Origin: Panicum virgatum
Taxonomy: Eukaryota; Streptophyta; Magnoliopsida; Poales; Poaceae
Assembly (NCBI RefSeq): GCF_016808335.1
Contig: NC_053149.1
Span: 39,138,118-39,202,117, forward strand
Reading direction: 5' to 3'
DNA: 64,000 nt
Position numbers and translations under genes: made by a program
In this document: positions 24,101-35,222 of the stretch, piece by piece
How positions within the stretch are numbered: position 1 is the stretch's first letter
Layout of the letters: every line of letters starts with the position of its first letter
Notes under the pieces: generated by a model
Told to the model about the DNA's origin: nothing
The model's input: the letters and a program-made list of their open reading frames with translations, nothing else
The model's database searches: none

Positions 24101-24747
24101 TAAGAAACTCCAGAGTAATAGCCTTGGATTATGTTCAGACAACTAAAAATATAGCAGATCCTTTTCCTAAAGGTCCTTCATGGAATGTGATTGATGAGGC
24201 ATCAAGGGAGATGGGATTGAGACCCACATGAGAGTTATGTTATAGTGGTAACATGTTCTATTTGATTGGAGATCCTATGAAGTAGGACAATGAAACACTC
24301 CGTACAAGATGCATTCTCTCCTTTTTTCTGCATAGCAGGTTGGGTAATACCTTAATCTGATCCAAGTGGCTTATTTTAAGCAAAGAGGTTGGCCTGCAGA
24401 AATATCTTCTGAGCAACACACCTATATGAGTTCGACCGCTAGTCACAGTCTATGAGATTGGGTATTCTCAAGAGACTCATGAAAGGCACAAGAGTACAAC
24501 TTATACACTCCAAATAGAGGTTGTGCACTTTCCATCCAAGTATCGGTTAAGGGCTTCAATGAAACTTGCTTGCTCACACAAAACTATCAATTCAAGGCAT
24601 AGTCCATTATTCAGTTGTGGGCAGGTGTAACTTATACTCTAGTTGGATGTTCAACCTTAATCATGTCTCCATCGAAATACTGGTATATCAAAATAGCAGT
24701 GAAATGAGAAGTTCAAATCTATGCCTTGGAATTCGGTGGGGATTGTT

Positions 24748-25488
24748 GGACTTATTGGGCCTAGGAGGCCTATTAAGTCAATTAATCAGCATAATTCCAA
24801 GGCCAATAGAAATGGTGATAGTTATACTAGTGGTTAAACCACCTTTTAACCACTTTGGAAGTTGACAGGGTCCCTAACCAACTTATAATGAAGTTAGTCT
24901 AAACCTGGTAAGAAGGTGAATAAGGGATCAAAAAGTGCCACACGCACACGCTCGCTTGCGCGAGGCATGGCGTGGCGTGGCGAGCCGAGCTAAGCTGAGT
25001 AACTAATGGCTATCATGGCTGGGAGGTTATATAACTGCAGATTTGATGGTTGCAATGAAGTTGGACGCCTAAAGGTCCACCAGTGTCTACATAGATGGCT
25101 TGCATGTCCTCCTCTACACGCACAAACCAACACACATACTCCACTCTATCCTCTTCGGGACTCGGCACCGCGTTGAGGGCGATCAAGATTTTGGGGTGCG
25201 CTTCTATGTGACTAGCTTGTGCGAGTGTCTACTTCCTGGCAGCACATCTGCACTGCGATCATCTGCACTACATCAATGAGAGATCAACCGCAAGAAACTG
25301 ATCTGGGTAACAACACACTCGGTGCCTTCGGCACTAGCCCCACCTCTAGGTACATCCTAAATCTTAAGCTTAGTTTTGGTGTCGCATTTGCAAGCGTACA
25401 TACTGCTCCTATTTATGCTTTCATGTTAATCATGATTTATGTTTTATTTTGAATTAAAATGAATCGTAAAATGCCTCTGATTCCAACA
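24748..25488 (+). repeat. 3' LTR of copia element
   Basis: Begins tgttggacttattgggcc after the purine-rich tract and ends ctctgattccaaca, giving TG...CA ends and a length of 741 bp. Its right half matches the 5' LTR. Confidence 0.8.
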
Positions 25489-26610
25489 TGTTCAACACTG
25501 TCCGTTGGTTTCAACCGTTCCTTTTGTTCTATAATGTGCAAGTTTGCATTCATCGAAGTAGTCATGGAATTAAAAGTTAGCATTGCCTAGTCCATGTGTC
25601 TTCTTAGCATTGCCTAGTCCATTGCACCGACGCTCTATATTTTCGTAGTGTTGGTCTAACCGATGCCCTATTTCATGCTGAACTCATTCAATTTGACATT
25701 TCTTTCAGTTCTTTCTTCATTTCTTATTTTGCCAGGGCTTTGTACTCCATCTTTGGGACCTAACATCATTTACTTGACAACTTGTTAGTCACATATCAAG
25801 TTGTCATACAATCACCAAATCACAAACTCACCTCTGGCCAGGCTACTGTGATGGACGAAACGAAACCATCTCCGGCGTGCTCATGGGCTCGATGTCCCTG
25901 TCCTAGCTGGCGCCGGCGACTTGAATGTGAAGCTCTCGAACTCCCCTTCTTCGACACCGAGGCGCCGGCGACCTGGGAGGCCAAGAGCGTCCACATGCAC
26001 AGTCAGCCTCCGCCACAGGAGGAGATGATGCTCGCCGAGTAGTGCACCGGCGAATCCGCCGTGGTGGAGCGCCGGGGGTCCAGGCGCGGGGAAGAGACGG
26101 ACGCTCTTGAACTCAAAATTTACTATGTCGGCCGAGCCTACTGCACGATGTCATGGGCGAGCGCCGAGCGGCGCCGCGTCGGCCGGCCGTTCACGCCTTC
26201 ACGGAGGCGGAGGCGCGCACGCGTGGCCGCGTGGGGGTGGCGGTTGTCGGCGGCGGGGAAGCCGGGGCCGGGTCAGGGTCATCAGGATCTGCAACCTCGG
26301 CCTCTCGGCAGCAGGTCCGGAAACGCGCCGCCGCCGGGCATTAAGGAGCACGGGTGTGCACACTCTTGTTTCGTGGCCCAAGAGCAACTCTTGGGGGATA
26401 ATCTTGCCGCTCCCCTCGGGCTTGGAGATTGGAAGTCTTGTTCATGGCGCGAGAGCAAGTTTTAGGAGATAGAATAAGAGATTATTTGGAAATAGAATGC
26501 ATAAGCTCAAATACGGCAGCAAAGGTGTTTCTTGCCATTACAATACACGTACGTACGTGTCGTAACCCCAATGAACTGTAGGTCTGTAGCAGTCTTTTCA
26601 ATTCAACTCG
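25489..26610. other. Intergenic with GC-rich open frames, nothing recognised
   Basis: From about 25850 the DNA is GC-rich and several overlapping frames stay open for 60-130 codons (25782-26042, 26061-26465). None shows a domain I know and the frames contradict each other. It could be a gene fragment, the remains of a captured coding piece, or only composition. Confidence 0.3.
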
Positions 26611-26617
26611 TACGTGA

Positions 26618-26625
26618 CTATAAAT
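26618..26625 (+). promoter_or_regulatory. TATA box of B3-like gene
   Basis: ctataaat lies 47 bp upstream of the ATG at 26672, in otherwise GC-rich surroundings. It implies a very short leader of roughly 15-25 nt, or use of another start further upstream. Confidence 0.5.
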
Positions 26626-26671
26626 TGTAGCGCCGCCAGATTGATTGTCGATCTCGACGCCGCTGCCCCAC

Positions 26672-27607
26672 ATGGAAGGAGATGGCCAGAGCACGGCGGC
26701 GGCTACGGCGACCAAGAACAAGAGGAAGAAGAAGAAGAACGGGGGCGGCTGCAGCGCAGGCGCGTCGCGGCCGCGCGCCGTCGTCCCTTTCGACCAGGTC
26801 CCCGGCGGCATCAGCGACGCGCTGCGCGAGCGCCTCGCCGCGCTGGGCGCCACGGCCCCCTCGTACGTCGCCGAGAAGGTGCTCGAGATGAGCGACGCGC
26901 ACCGGGACCAGGCGCGCCTGCTCTTCTCCTGCAAGGGCGAGGCGGCGCTGCAGCGGTGCCCCCTCACGGCCTGTTTCACCGAGCAGGAGACGCGGTTCGT
27001 CTGGGAAGAAGACGACAAGCACGTCGAGCCGGGGGAGGAGACCGCGGGCCTGCTCGTCACGGCGCTGGACCGAGGCGGCCGGAGCTACAACCTCGTCTGC
27101 AGGTACCTCACCTGCAACTTCAGCTACCGCTTCATAACCGGGTGGAAGAAGTTGGTCGAGGACAACGGCCTAAGCAAGGGCACGCGCGTCGAGCTGTGGG
27201 AGTTCCGGTCCCCGCAGCTGCCCAACCGGTTCCTGCAGGGTGCTGGCAGGAGCGAAAGGGTCCCCGTCCGCAAGGAGAGCAGCCACCCCGACGGCTCGCT
27301 CGGCCTAGTCGTGCTGCACTACGACGACGAGCGCGGTGACGGCGATCCGGAACACGGCAGCGAGGAACACGATGGCGGCGAGGCACCGCCAGCTGTCCAG
27401 GAGACGGAGACGACGGAGCTGCAGAAGTCCGAGGAGGCGGCGGCGCCAGAGGAGAAGCTGCTAGCCGGTGGCGGTGCTGAGCCGACGATGACAGGGGAAG
27501 AGATGGTGGCGAGGTACGGGCTGCGGATGTTCCTTGCGGCGGTGGGGCTGATTATGCTAAAGAGGTGCCATAGCGAGACGCAATCGTCGAAGAAGAGGGA
27601 GCCATGA
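26672..27607 (+). CDS. B3-related (DUF313-like) protein, 311 aa
   Basis: The single open frame encodes 311 residues. The ATG at 26672 is the first in frame; the frame extends upstream only through a TTG. Residues 15-23 (KNKRKKKKN) form a likely nuclear localisation signal. Residues about 90-190 resemble the plant B3-like DUF313 module: RCPLTACFTEQETRFV, then SYNLVCRYLTCNFSYRFITG, WKKLVEDNGLSKGTRVELWEFRS. In this family the last block gives the strand that closes the B3 DNA-binding barrel, so a nuclear DNA-binding role is inferred. The C-terminal third is acidic and disordered, then MFLAAVGLIML (residues 286-296) forms a short hydrophobic stretch near the end. That stretch is unusual for a transcription factor and might anchor the protein or mediate contacts. 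No intron is evident. The gene is flanked by a TATA box and by repeats. Confidence 0.78.
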   Translation: MEGDGQSTAAATATKNKRKKKKNGGGCSAGASRPRAVVPFDQVPGGISDALRERLAALGATAPSYVAEKVLEMSDAHRDQARLLFSCKGEAALQRCPLTACFTEQETRFVWEEDDKHVEPGEETAGLLVTALDRGGRSYNLVCRYLTCNFSYRFITGWKKLVEDNGLSKGTRVELWEFRSPQLPNRFLQGAGRSERVPVRKESSHPDGSLGLVVLHYDDERGDGDPEHGSEEHDGGEAPPAVQETETTELQKSEEAAAPEEKLLAGGGAEPTMTGEEMVARYGLRMFLAAVGLIMLKRCHSETQSSKKREP

Positions 27608-27953
27608 GCCAGGAAGATGAACAGCACAAGCTACAGCTACAATGTTCAAGGAAAAATGTAAAAGAAGCCACGGACGAAGTCACGAGGAGCTCCGAAAATC
27701 CGTGAAAATCCGTGAAATTTTCATAATCTATTATAAGCACCTAAGGCTGCAAGGATCCACCAGTCATTCGCCTACTAGACGTAAGTTTTTCTTTGTGATT
27801 AGTAAGGTAAGGTCGAGCGTGTGTACATGAGTATTGAGCAAACAGCACTCAGCGCAATATATATGGTATAATTGCATCCTCATGTCTCTACCACCTCATC
27901 ATCAAGCAGAGGCGGTTATCTTTCTATTCCTATCCGGCTTTCCCTATCGCATA

Positions 27954-28212
27954 CTCCCTTCGTTCCAAATTATAAAACATTCCAACAATTTTGGAAAGTC
28001 ATTTTTTTATGTTTGACCAAATTTATATAATAAAATAATGATATTTATTATATAAACTAAGTACCATTAGAGTTTTTTATTAGCTATATTTTCATAGTAC
28101 ATCAATTTGATATCATAAATTTTTATATTTCTTTCTATAATCTTGGTCAAACTTGAGATTATTTTGACTCTCCAAAATTCTTGGGATGTCTTATAATATG
28201 GAACGGAGGGAG
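27954..28212. mobile_element. Stowaway MITE, 259 bp
   Basis: Classic Stowaway (Tc1/mariner) ends: ctcccttcgttccaaattat on the left and ggaacggagggag on the right, flanked by TA at 27952-27953 and 28213-28214. The interior is AT-rich and can fold on itself (tttggtcaaac-type motifs in both arms). It lies about 350 bp downstream of the B3-like gene. Confidence 0.93.
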
Positions 28213-28214
28213 TA

Positions 28215-29705
28215 CAATCGATCTATCCTTTGGCAGAAAGTTAGCATTGAATCAAATTAGAGTAACTACATGGGTACATGTTCTTTATGTGGGTTGTGAC
28301 TTATCAACGAATGTCTCCAGCTGTCCAGCACACGTAACCCTCGAGTCTGAACCATGCATGGCCATTGAGCTTTAGTTCTCTGCTCCCTTGAACATATTAG
28401 CTAGCTATACGGACAGTGGATAGTAGTAGTAGTACCCAAGGCACTGCAGAACGATATGATCAATGGATTCGCGGCATCTAGAGAGCGGCGTCAGTCCTCT
28501 GTAATGCAGGAAGACCGGTGTCACGACCCAAAGTTGCTAAAACATGGTTAACATTTTAACAACAGCATCATGAGCATCATAAAAGCATAATAGTGCATCA
28601 AGTATGTGTGATTGCTTGCATTTATTTAATATTATTGTCCCTTGGTTGAAGTAATGCTTATGAAGAAAGTTGAAATTTTGTTATGCAACTGTATGTAGTC
28701 CCAAAAATTTTGGTAAAATACTAGACCTAAAAGTATGATTTTACAACAATTTTGCCTAATTTTGTGACAACTAACCAGAGGCACAAAATTCTTGGAAACT
28801 TTAAAAATAAATATTGTGAACAACCTAGAGTAGCTTTATGAGTGTCAGAGCATTTGTTATTGCATTATGATCTTGCACCACGTGAAAACACGGTCAATGG
28901 TAACGGACGAAGACAGACATTGGTAACGGGCATAGACATCGTTACCATTTATGGGTTACTAATGACCTTTCATCGGTAACGGGTAAAAGTCCATTACAAA
29001 TAGCACAGAATTGTAACGGGTATTCGAGAAATACCATTACTACAGTCAGAAAATCAATAGTGCAGCAAAGTAAATTTTAGGAAAATTGTAGCAAAGTAAA
29101 TTTTAGGAAAATCAATAGATAACTTTGTAGGTCTGAAAATTGTGTTCCAAGATGCATTATGTTGCATGACATTTATACCTTCAATCACCTGACAATTTGT
29201 ATGTTGCCTGGTATTCTTTTTGTTATACGATGCTTGATGATGATGCTTATTATTTGTCTAAACCACATACCTGATGAGTTCTGAACTGTTTGGGGAAACA
29301 CAAATTTGTTGGGCAAGGAATTGAACGATGTTTTATGTTTGGGCTGCTGATGACTTTGGAGAAAGGATGTGGCCACCCAGGGAAGAAACAAATGTGAAAA
29401 AAAAACAAATTTGCTAGAATAGGAAAGTACATCACTGATATATTAGCTATCCTAATTAAGAGCAGTCATATGGCCGGTCTAATTTACAACGAGTTGTACG
29501 TTAGCTAGTCCTTAAAATTAAGTTCCAATTTAGCAGATACTACCAAAGAAAGTTACATACCATATGCAAAAAAAAGCAAGCGACTCATATAATGATGGAG
29601 ACAACTACACCTCTTGCACATTTTGAGCTGTCAAGCTTTCAAACATGGAGCAGATTTTGGAGCCATCTACAAAAGCAATTTTGTGCTTTGATTTTTCCAT
29701 TTCTG
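28215..29705. other. Intergenic, remnants with ggtaacggg repeats
   Basis: No gene is seen. Near 28895-29045 the motif ggtaacgg and its complement accgttac/taccattac recur in both orientations at intervals of about 20-40 bp. This arrangement is typical of the subterminal repeats of a CACTA-type transposon, but no terminus was found. A 25-bp direct duplication (gcaaagtaaattttaggaaaat) is at about 29065 and 29092. Confidence 0.4.
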
Positions 29706-30318
29706 GTCATCTACAAGTTGCTGCAGAGATTTTTTTTTATAGTTGATCAATGAAGTGATTCTGTATTTTTTGTCTACCACTGTGATCAAGTATATCAATT
29801 TTCTATGAAATTGTTATGCGTTGGTAGTTTTTTATATAAAAATATGGTACACAAATGAAATTCTGTGGCTCAATATCAAGGATCGTAGAACTAATTCAGG
29901 AACGCAACATTATGAATATTAAGCAATCAACTCGTCGAGATTAATACAAAAAATAGTTACCACTTAGTCTCTTACAAGTCAAACATATTATATTATATTA
30001 TGATATGCGTTGGTTTTTTTTATATAAAAATATGGTACACAAATGAAATTCTGTGGCTCAATATCAAGGATCGTAGAACTAATTAAGGAACGCAACATTA
30101 CGAATATTAAGCCATCAACTCGTCGAGATTAATACAAAAAATAGTTACCACTTAGTCTCTTACAAGTCAAACATATTATATGATATTATGATAACAATTG
30201 TATTGCGTACGTGGACTAGTCTCTTACGTACAATTGAAAAGTAGAAAATGAGTGGTCGAGGAAAAGAAAGAGCTGCAAGCTAGGGTCAGAAATGGATGAA
30301 TTGAAGAGTATAGCCAAC
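29706..30318 (+). repeat. 0.6-kb repeat, copy A (with internal 187-bp tandem unit)
   Basis: Nearly identical to 43242-43856, starting tcatctacaagttgctgc and ending gaagagtatagccaac. Inside are two tandem units of about 187 bp (starting about 29814 and 30001), each with atataaaaatatggtacac and aatatcaaggatcgtagaac. No coding potential. After the repeat this copy continues into gcaacgcata-type repeats that copy B lacks. Confidence 0.9.
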
Positions 30319-30620
30319 GCAAATATGTGTTGCTAAAAGTTCATATATACGTTGGCAAGGTCTATACCAACGCATCTTATATGCGTTGCATAAAGTGGCG
30401 TTGCAAGGATCCATTGCAACACTTATTTATATGTTGGTAACATGTGGTGATAACCGTTGCAACCGTTGCAAACTTGCAACGCATAATGTTTGATCATGGC
30501 AACACTTATATGTGTTTGTACAAACCGTGTGTGAATAGCCTCTATGGTTTGTTGTAACATATAGATTTGGTCTATTGCAACACTTATATGCGTTGTAAGG
30601 AATAAATCATTCATTCATTA
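30319..30620. repeat. Subterminal-type repeats (atgcgttgc)
   Basis: Short motifs gcgttgcaa, gcaacgcat, atgcgttg and ttgcaacac occur about ten times in both orientations within 300 bp. This is the pattern of subterminal transposase-binding repeats in CACTA elements. The outer terminus was not identified. Confidence 0.5.
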
Positions 30621-30715
30621 ATATTATATAATTATTTTTTTGAGACAAAAATAGAGATAATCTTGTACAATTTAATAAAGAATGCAATACCATCCAACAT
30701 AAATAAGCACACAGA

Positions 30716-30718
<3 letters not shown>

Positions 30719-30772
<54 letters not shown>
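30719..30772. repeat. (AT)n microsatellite
   Basis: An uninterrupted AT run of 54 bp in AT-rich intergenic DNA. Confidence 0.97.
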
Positions 30773-30776
<4 letters not shown>

Positions 30777-30993
30777 TAACTTGTCACATTACAAAGTACC
30801 ATCCAAATTCATGACACAATTTTTTGTACAGAGCACATGTTCCTATGTGAGCAAATAAGAAAAATATGATGGATCCCTCTTAGCATGCCAGCAGTCCTCT
30901 TTCCTTCAGTTTAGTCCAGACGTTCCCCTAGTGTGATCATGTATCTACCTTCTCAATCTGCAAGTGAAAATTGAATTAATTCATATATGACAT

Positions 30994-32691
30994 TGCAAGG
31001 ATCGATGGACCAAGAGGGGGGGGGGGGGGGGGGTGAATTGAGCCTTTTTCAAATTTCTAAAACAAATTAAAGCAACCTTAACCTATGCAATGCTAGTAAG
31101 GCTCAATTCACCAACCGGCTAACTAAGCAAAATACACAAGCTATAAAGGATACAACAAGATATGAAACTAAGCAAGGTAGAGCTAAGTTATGATCTCTAA
31201 GGTCAAGCACATGAATAATTGCATGAAAGTAAGTGCTTGAAAGTAAAGAGTGGGCAAGAGACAACCGGATTTTTTCCCGTGGTGTTGATGTGTTGGCACA
31301 CACCCCCTAATCCACGTTGTGACACTCACTAAGAGTCTTGTCACCTCCCATGTCACCGAGACGAGGGCGCTCACTAAGAGTCTCCGTTCACCATCCCGGC
31401 GTGGTGGAGCTCAAGCCACGTACAAACTTTTTCAGGCTCCCACAATCAACTTGGCAAGCTCCGGAAGAAACACCTCAATCACCAAGATCGCCTAGGTGCT
31501 GCCAATCACCAAGAGTAACAAGCTAGGGCCTTCACTTGAGCAAGAACCGATCACCAAGAACGGATGCACACAAGCTTCTCTCTACTCAAGTCCTTAGTCT
31601 TGCTTCTTGAATGATTGAATGAACAAATGTGTGGAATATGAAGCTCAAGGTGGCTCTCAACAATAGTATGAGTGTATGAATGTTGCCTGGTGTCAAAAAA
31701 CTTTAAAATGACCCATTGGAGGGGTATATATAGGCAGCTCACGCGGATAGAGCCGTTGGAGAAAGGCTGCCAGAAAAGTACTTAACGCCGGTTAATCCGA
31801 CGGTCCTCCAAAAGTCATCGTCGGTTTAACCGATGAATGTAAGCTGCCCATTTGGAAAACTAGCCGTTACAACTCGGGCAGATTAACCGACGTATCATTG
31901 GTTTAATCGGTGAGTGTAGTTGTCCACTGATCAACTGAAAAACCAACTCTCTGGACAACTGCACCGACGTTAACTCAAATCCATCGTCGGTTTAACCGGT
32001 GAGTGTAACCTTAGAAATCCTTGGAAAAACCAATGTTCTGGACAATTGCACTGACGTTAATTTCAAATATCGTCGGTTTAACCGGTGTATATAACCTTGA
32101 AACACCCTGGGAAACCAACGTTCTGGACAACTGCACCGACGTTAATTTCAAATATCATCGGTTTAACCGGTGTATGTACTTGTCCAGACTCTGATAACTG
32201 CGTTTAACTGACATATAGAAAAATGGAGTCGTCGGTTAAACCGGTGTATAGACTTTTTCTGATTTTGCCTTTTCTGATTTGAGTCTTGAATGAAATCCAA
32301 ATATTCTTGAGATATAAGTTGAAAACCACTTATTTGAACTTCTAGGAACCTGAGTGACCATAGTGTGCATCCATTTTTGATTGACCATGTCCATGCTCAA
32401 GTTACTTGGCCTTAACCCCTCTTAATAGTGCGACCTCTACAAAACTATAAAACCTATACCAATCTAAGTGTCCTTCTCAACCTTGCGACACTTAGGACTA
32501 GAAAGATCCTTAGTCTTGTTACATGCTTGAGTTGAATACCGAGATAGCCTTTTTGAATAATGAAATTTAGGGGCCTCTTTAACATATGATCCAATGAGTA
32601 ATAATATTTCATTAAGCTGCACAAACTCATTAGTCACAATAATGATTGTCATTAATCACCGAAACAAACCTTAAGGGCATAGATGCTTACA
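30994..32691 (-). repeat. 3' LTR of Sirevirus-like element
   Basis: On the minus strand the LTR starts tgtaagcatctatgccc directly after a polypurine tract (aaaaaggaggagat) preceded by a gtcatcaatcacc motif. This junction is characteristic of grass copia Sireviruses. The LTR ends ggtccatcgatccttgca at 30994, giving 1698 bp with TG...CA ends. It contains a G run on the plus strand (31016-31033) and three tandem units of about 83 bp (about 31930-32180) with cgtcggtttaaccggtg. The partner 5' LTR is not in the window. Confidence 0.8.
31930..32180. repeat. Tandem repeat of about 83 bp within the LTR
   Basis: Three head-to-tail units each contain tctggacaa, a ctgacgttaa-type motif and the cgtcggtttaaccggtg motif. 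Further single copies of the last motif lie at about 31800-31910 and 32225. Confidence 0.8.
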
Positions 32692-33002
32692 ATCTCCTCC
32701 TTTTTGGTGATTGATGACAATACAAATATAAAAATAACGAGAGAGCGAGAAAGATAAACAGGAGAAACTCAAGCAAACTCGAAAAAGAACCAAAGAGCTC
32801 AACGGCTCAAACGGAATCCATAGATATGTCTCAAAGCACAGCATACGCTAGAGTCAAATGTACATATCCATGAACTGACATCAAATGAGATATAAAACAT
32901 CAAAGTCCTGTAACTACGAGCTCTCTCTAGCTCTACCCTCCCCCTGACTCCAACTCCCCCTGACTCTCTCCCCCTTTGGCATCAAAGCACCAAGAAGGCG
33001 AG

Positions 33003-35222
33003 CTACGGGTCCTGCTGTCGCGGCACGGCGAGGAAGCGGTCCAGGTCGTCGTCATCGTCGTCGTGGGATAGAGAACCCTCGGTGACGGACGGGAGCTGTG
33101 GGTCTGAGATGACTGGAGGTGTAGCTGTCGTGGAGGCTCTCGTGGTGGCACTGCCTGGAAGAGGGTCCGTAGAAGTGGTAACCGGGTCAGCAGAAGAAGT
33201 GTCAATATCTGAAGTCGTGACTGCTGGAGCTGCCGGCTGCGTCGACTGCAGAAGTATAGACTCCTCTCCTCCTCCTCCCCCTGAAAGTGGTGCCCGTGGG
33301 ACGACAGGGAGGGCGACTGACTGAACCACTGATGGTGAGTCCTGAAAGAGCGTAGTTGCTGGCAGTGGCGAGAAGAGCGGACGACCGGCAGACCCAAGGA
33401 GTGCGGACATCGAGAACGTGGTCTCCGGTGTCGCCGAAGAAGCTGGAGCTGTAGTAGGGGCTGGAGCTAGAGTGATTGCAAGCTGAGGTGCTCCAATACC
33501 TTGAAGTCCTGGCTGCTGCGGGGTGAGTCCGGTGTGAGTGTAAAACTGTATGATCATCCCGAACATCGCCATCATGCCCTGCTGCATCTGCTGGAACTGA
33601 GCGTCTGTCCTCTGAGAGACTCGATCAATAAGCCCAACAAAATGCTCCTCGGCTGCAGCACGCTCTCGGGCAGCCTCCCTCTGAATAGCTGCAAGCTGAG
33701 CCTCATGGTCTCTCCTGGCCTCCTCCTGTGCAATCCGATCCTCTCTCTGTTGAGTGACAAGCTGCTGAAGGAGAGAGGTGAGCTCGGACGGCTGAGTCAC
33801 CTGGGACTTTGAGACAGTAGCAGCTGCTGGTGATGTCTGAGGTGGCTCTCTGGATCCTCCTGCCTCGTGGTCGTGACTGGCTGGTGCTGCAGGAAAATAC
33901 TCATCATCCTCGGAGGAGTCTGACTCAAGCTCAGACCAGTGAATCTCATCATCTCCTCTAGGAAGCTGTGCCTCTGCTGCTAGAAGTGCCTCGTCCTCCT
34001 CTGCCACTCGGGCCTGCACCTCAGCTGACAGCCATTCCATAGCAGCTCTGTCTGCCTGTCTGCCCCTCCTCCGGTCCTGTGGTGCAGTGGGACGGTAGAC
34101 TGGGAACCTGGGGGCCTCATCCTGACGGTAAACTGCATTGATGGGTGACTCAACTGGCACAATCATAGAGCAGATGTAACTGATCCAGTGAGCATAAGGA
34201 AATTGGCGTACAACACCCATCGCATCAGTGATCACATCCTCTATCTTAGCTAGAATAAAATCTACTATGTCAAATGGCTCGTGAGTGAGGATGTGTAGAA
34301 GCAGAAACTGCTGCAGACCTGTGAACCCCTCTGGGTAGCCACTCCTCGGTAACAAGGTCCTCCGGAGTGCCATGTGAACTGCGTACGCCTTTGGGGTCAG
34401 CAAGCTGGGAACTCTGGCATACGATGCTGGAAATGGCTGGTGGAAGCACTGAGAGATCGCCTCGTGAGAAGGTGCAATCCCGCCAATCATCGCTCTGCGA
34501 GGTGGATCTGCATCTCCGTATACCCTCTCCTGCAGGGAGACATCAACCAAGTTGACTCCAAGGATCCCTGCAATGGTCGCCCTCGACAAACCAAAGACCT
34601 GGCCTCCAAACATGAAGTGCACGGCTTTGCGCTCGAGAGCAATCCAGGCTGTGGCATAGAACACTCTGACCCAGTCCTCAATATATCTGGTCTGCTCCAT
34701 CTCAAGTAGCCTGGGCAGACCTCTGAAGTGTGCAAAGTGCTCTCTAACGTCCGCTCCCCCTGCGGCTGTCCTGAGTGAAACCCAGTCGAGCACTCTGTGC
34801 TGAATGATCCGATGTCCCCGCCTCTGATAGGTCTCGTAGAAACTGGCTTGAAGGAGCGTCTAGAACCTACGGTCAACTCTTCTGTCACGTGTCACGGGGA
34901 ACCAGTCCTCCTCTGCTACACTCCACCTGAGCCTCTTGACCTTCGCCGCATTGGCCTTGGTCAAGTTCTGGAGCAGCACACTTGGCTCCAGACGCACAAT
35001 AGTGTCCATACGGAAAACTGCGCGCTCGGCCTCTAGGGCCTCGGCTCTGCGAGCTGCTGCTACTGCAGCTGTGGACTTGCGAGGCTCCTGTGGCTGGTGA
35101 CCTCCTCGCGTCCTCGGTCCAGTGCGACGCTCGGTCGCTGGCGAAGACTCTCCTGCTGGGGACGTCTGCCGAGTGCGGCCAGAACGTCGTGGAGTCGGTG
35201 ACCCCTGAGTACGCTGTTCATG
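33003..35222 (-). pseudogene. Retroelement ORF, putative plant transposon protein domain
   Basis: The minus-strand frame reads from near 35222 to 33003 and is interrupted by one in-frame TAG at about 34860; the downstream part alone is 596 codons. The N-terminal half resembles the putative plant transposon protein domain: RWSVAEEDWFPV, then FYATAWIALERKAVHFMFGG, LSRATIAGILGVN, CFHQPFPASYARVPSLLTPKAYAVHMALRRTLLPRSGYPEG, then a PYAHWISYICS motif. The C-terminal half has an acidic stretch, a coiled coil with many Gln/Glu/Arg residues, and Ser/Pro/Thr-rich sequence. It sits just upstream of the Sirevirus-like 3' LTR, where that lineage can carry an extra ORF. No copia gag, integrase or RT is seen, so the element is either truncated or non-autonomous. 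Confidence 0.72.

Larger units (their letters stand above)
19790..25488 (+). mobile_element. Decayed Ty1/copia retrotransposon
   Basis: The order is copia: gag (about 20341-21060, GTHLKPNIFDGTNKRW and similar), decayed zinc knuckle (about 21165-21220), protease remnant WWMDTGTDIHV (about 21340), integrase (about 21795-22250, IHWDLCKINGVLTKGGKKYF), RT (22777-23545, CKWAFERKFRPDGTIEKYN, QMDVKTAFL, a YVDD-type box near 23300) and RNase H (23550-24231). Stops and frameshifts occur in every domain, so no protein is made. LTRs share long stretches (19790-20340 and 24748-25488), including the end ctctgattccaaca. A purine-rich tract ggtggggat precedes the 3' LTR. Confidence 0.9.

Noticed and set aside
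26614..27386. 241-codon plus-strand frame and several minus-strand frames over the B3-like gene
   Set aside because: Arginine/alanine-rich shadows of a GC-rich coding sequence; only the frame from 26672 carries recognisable motifs.
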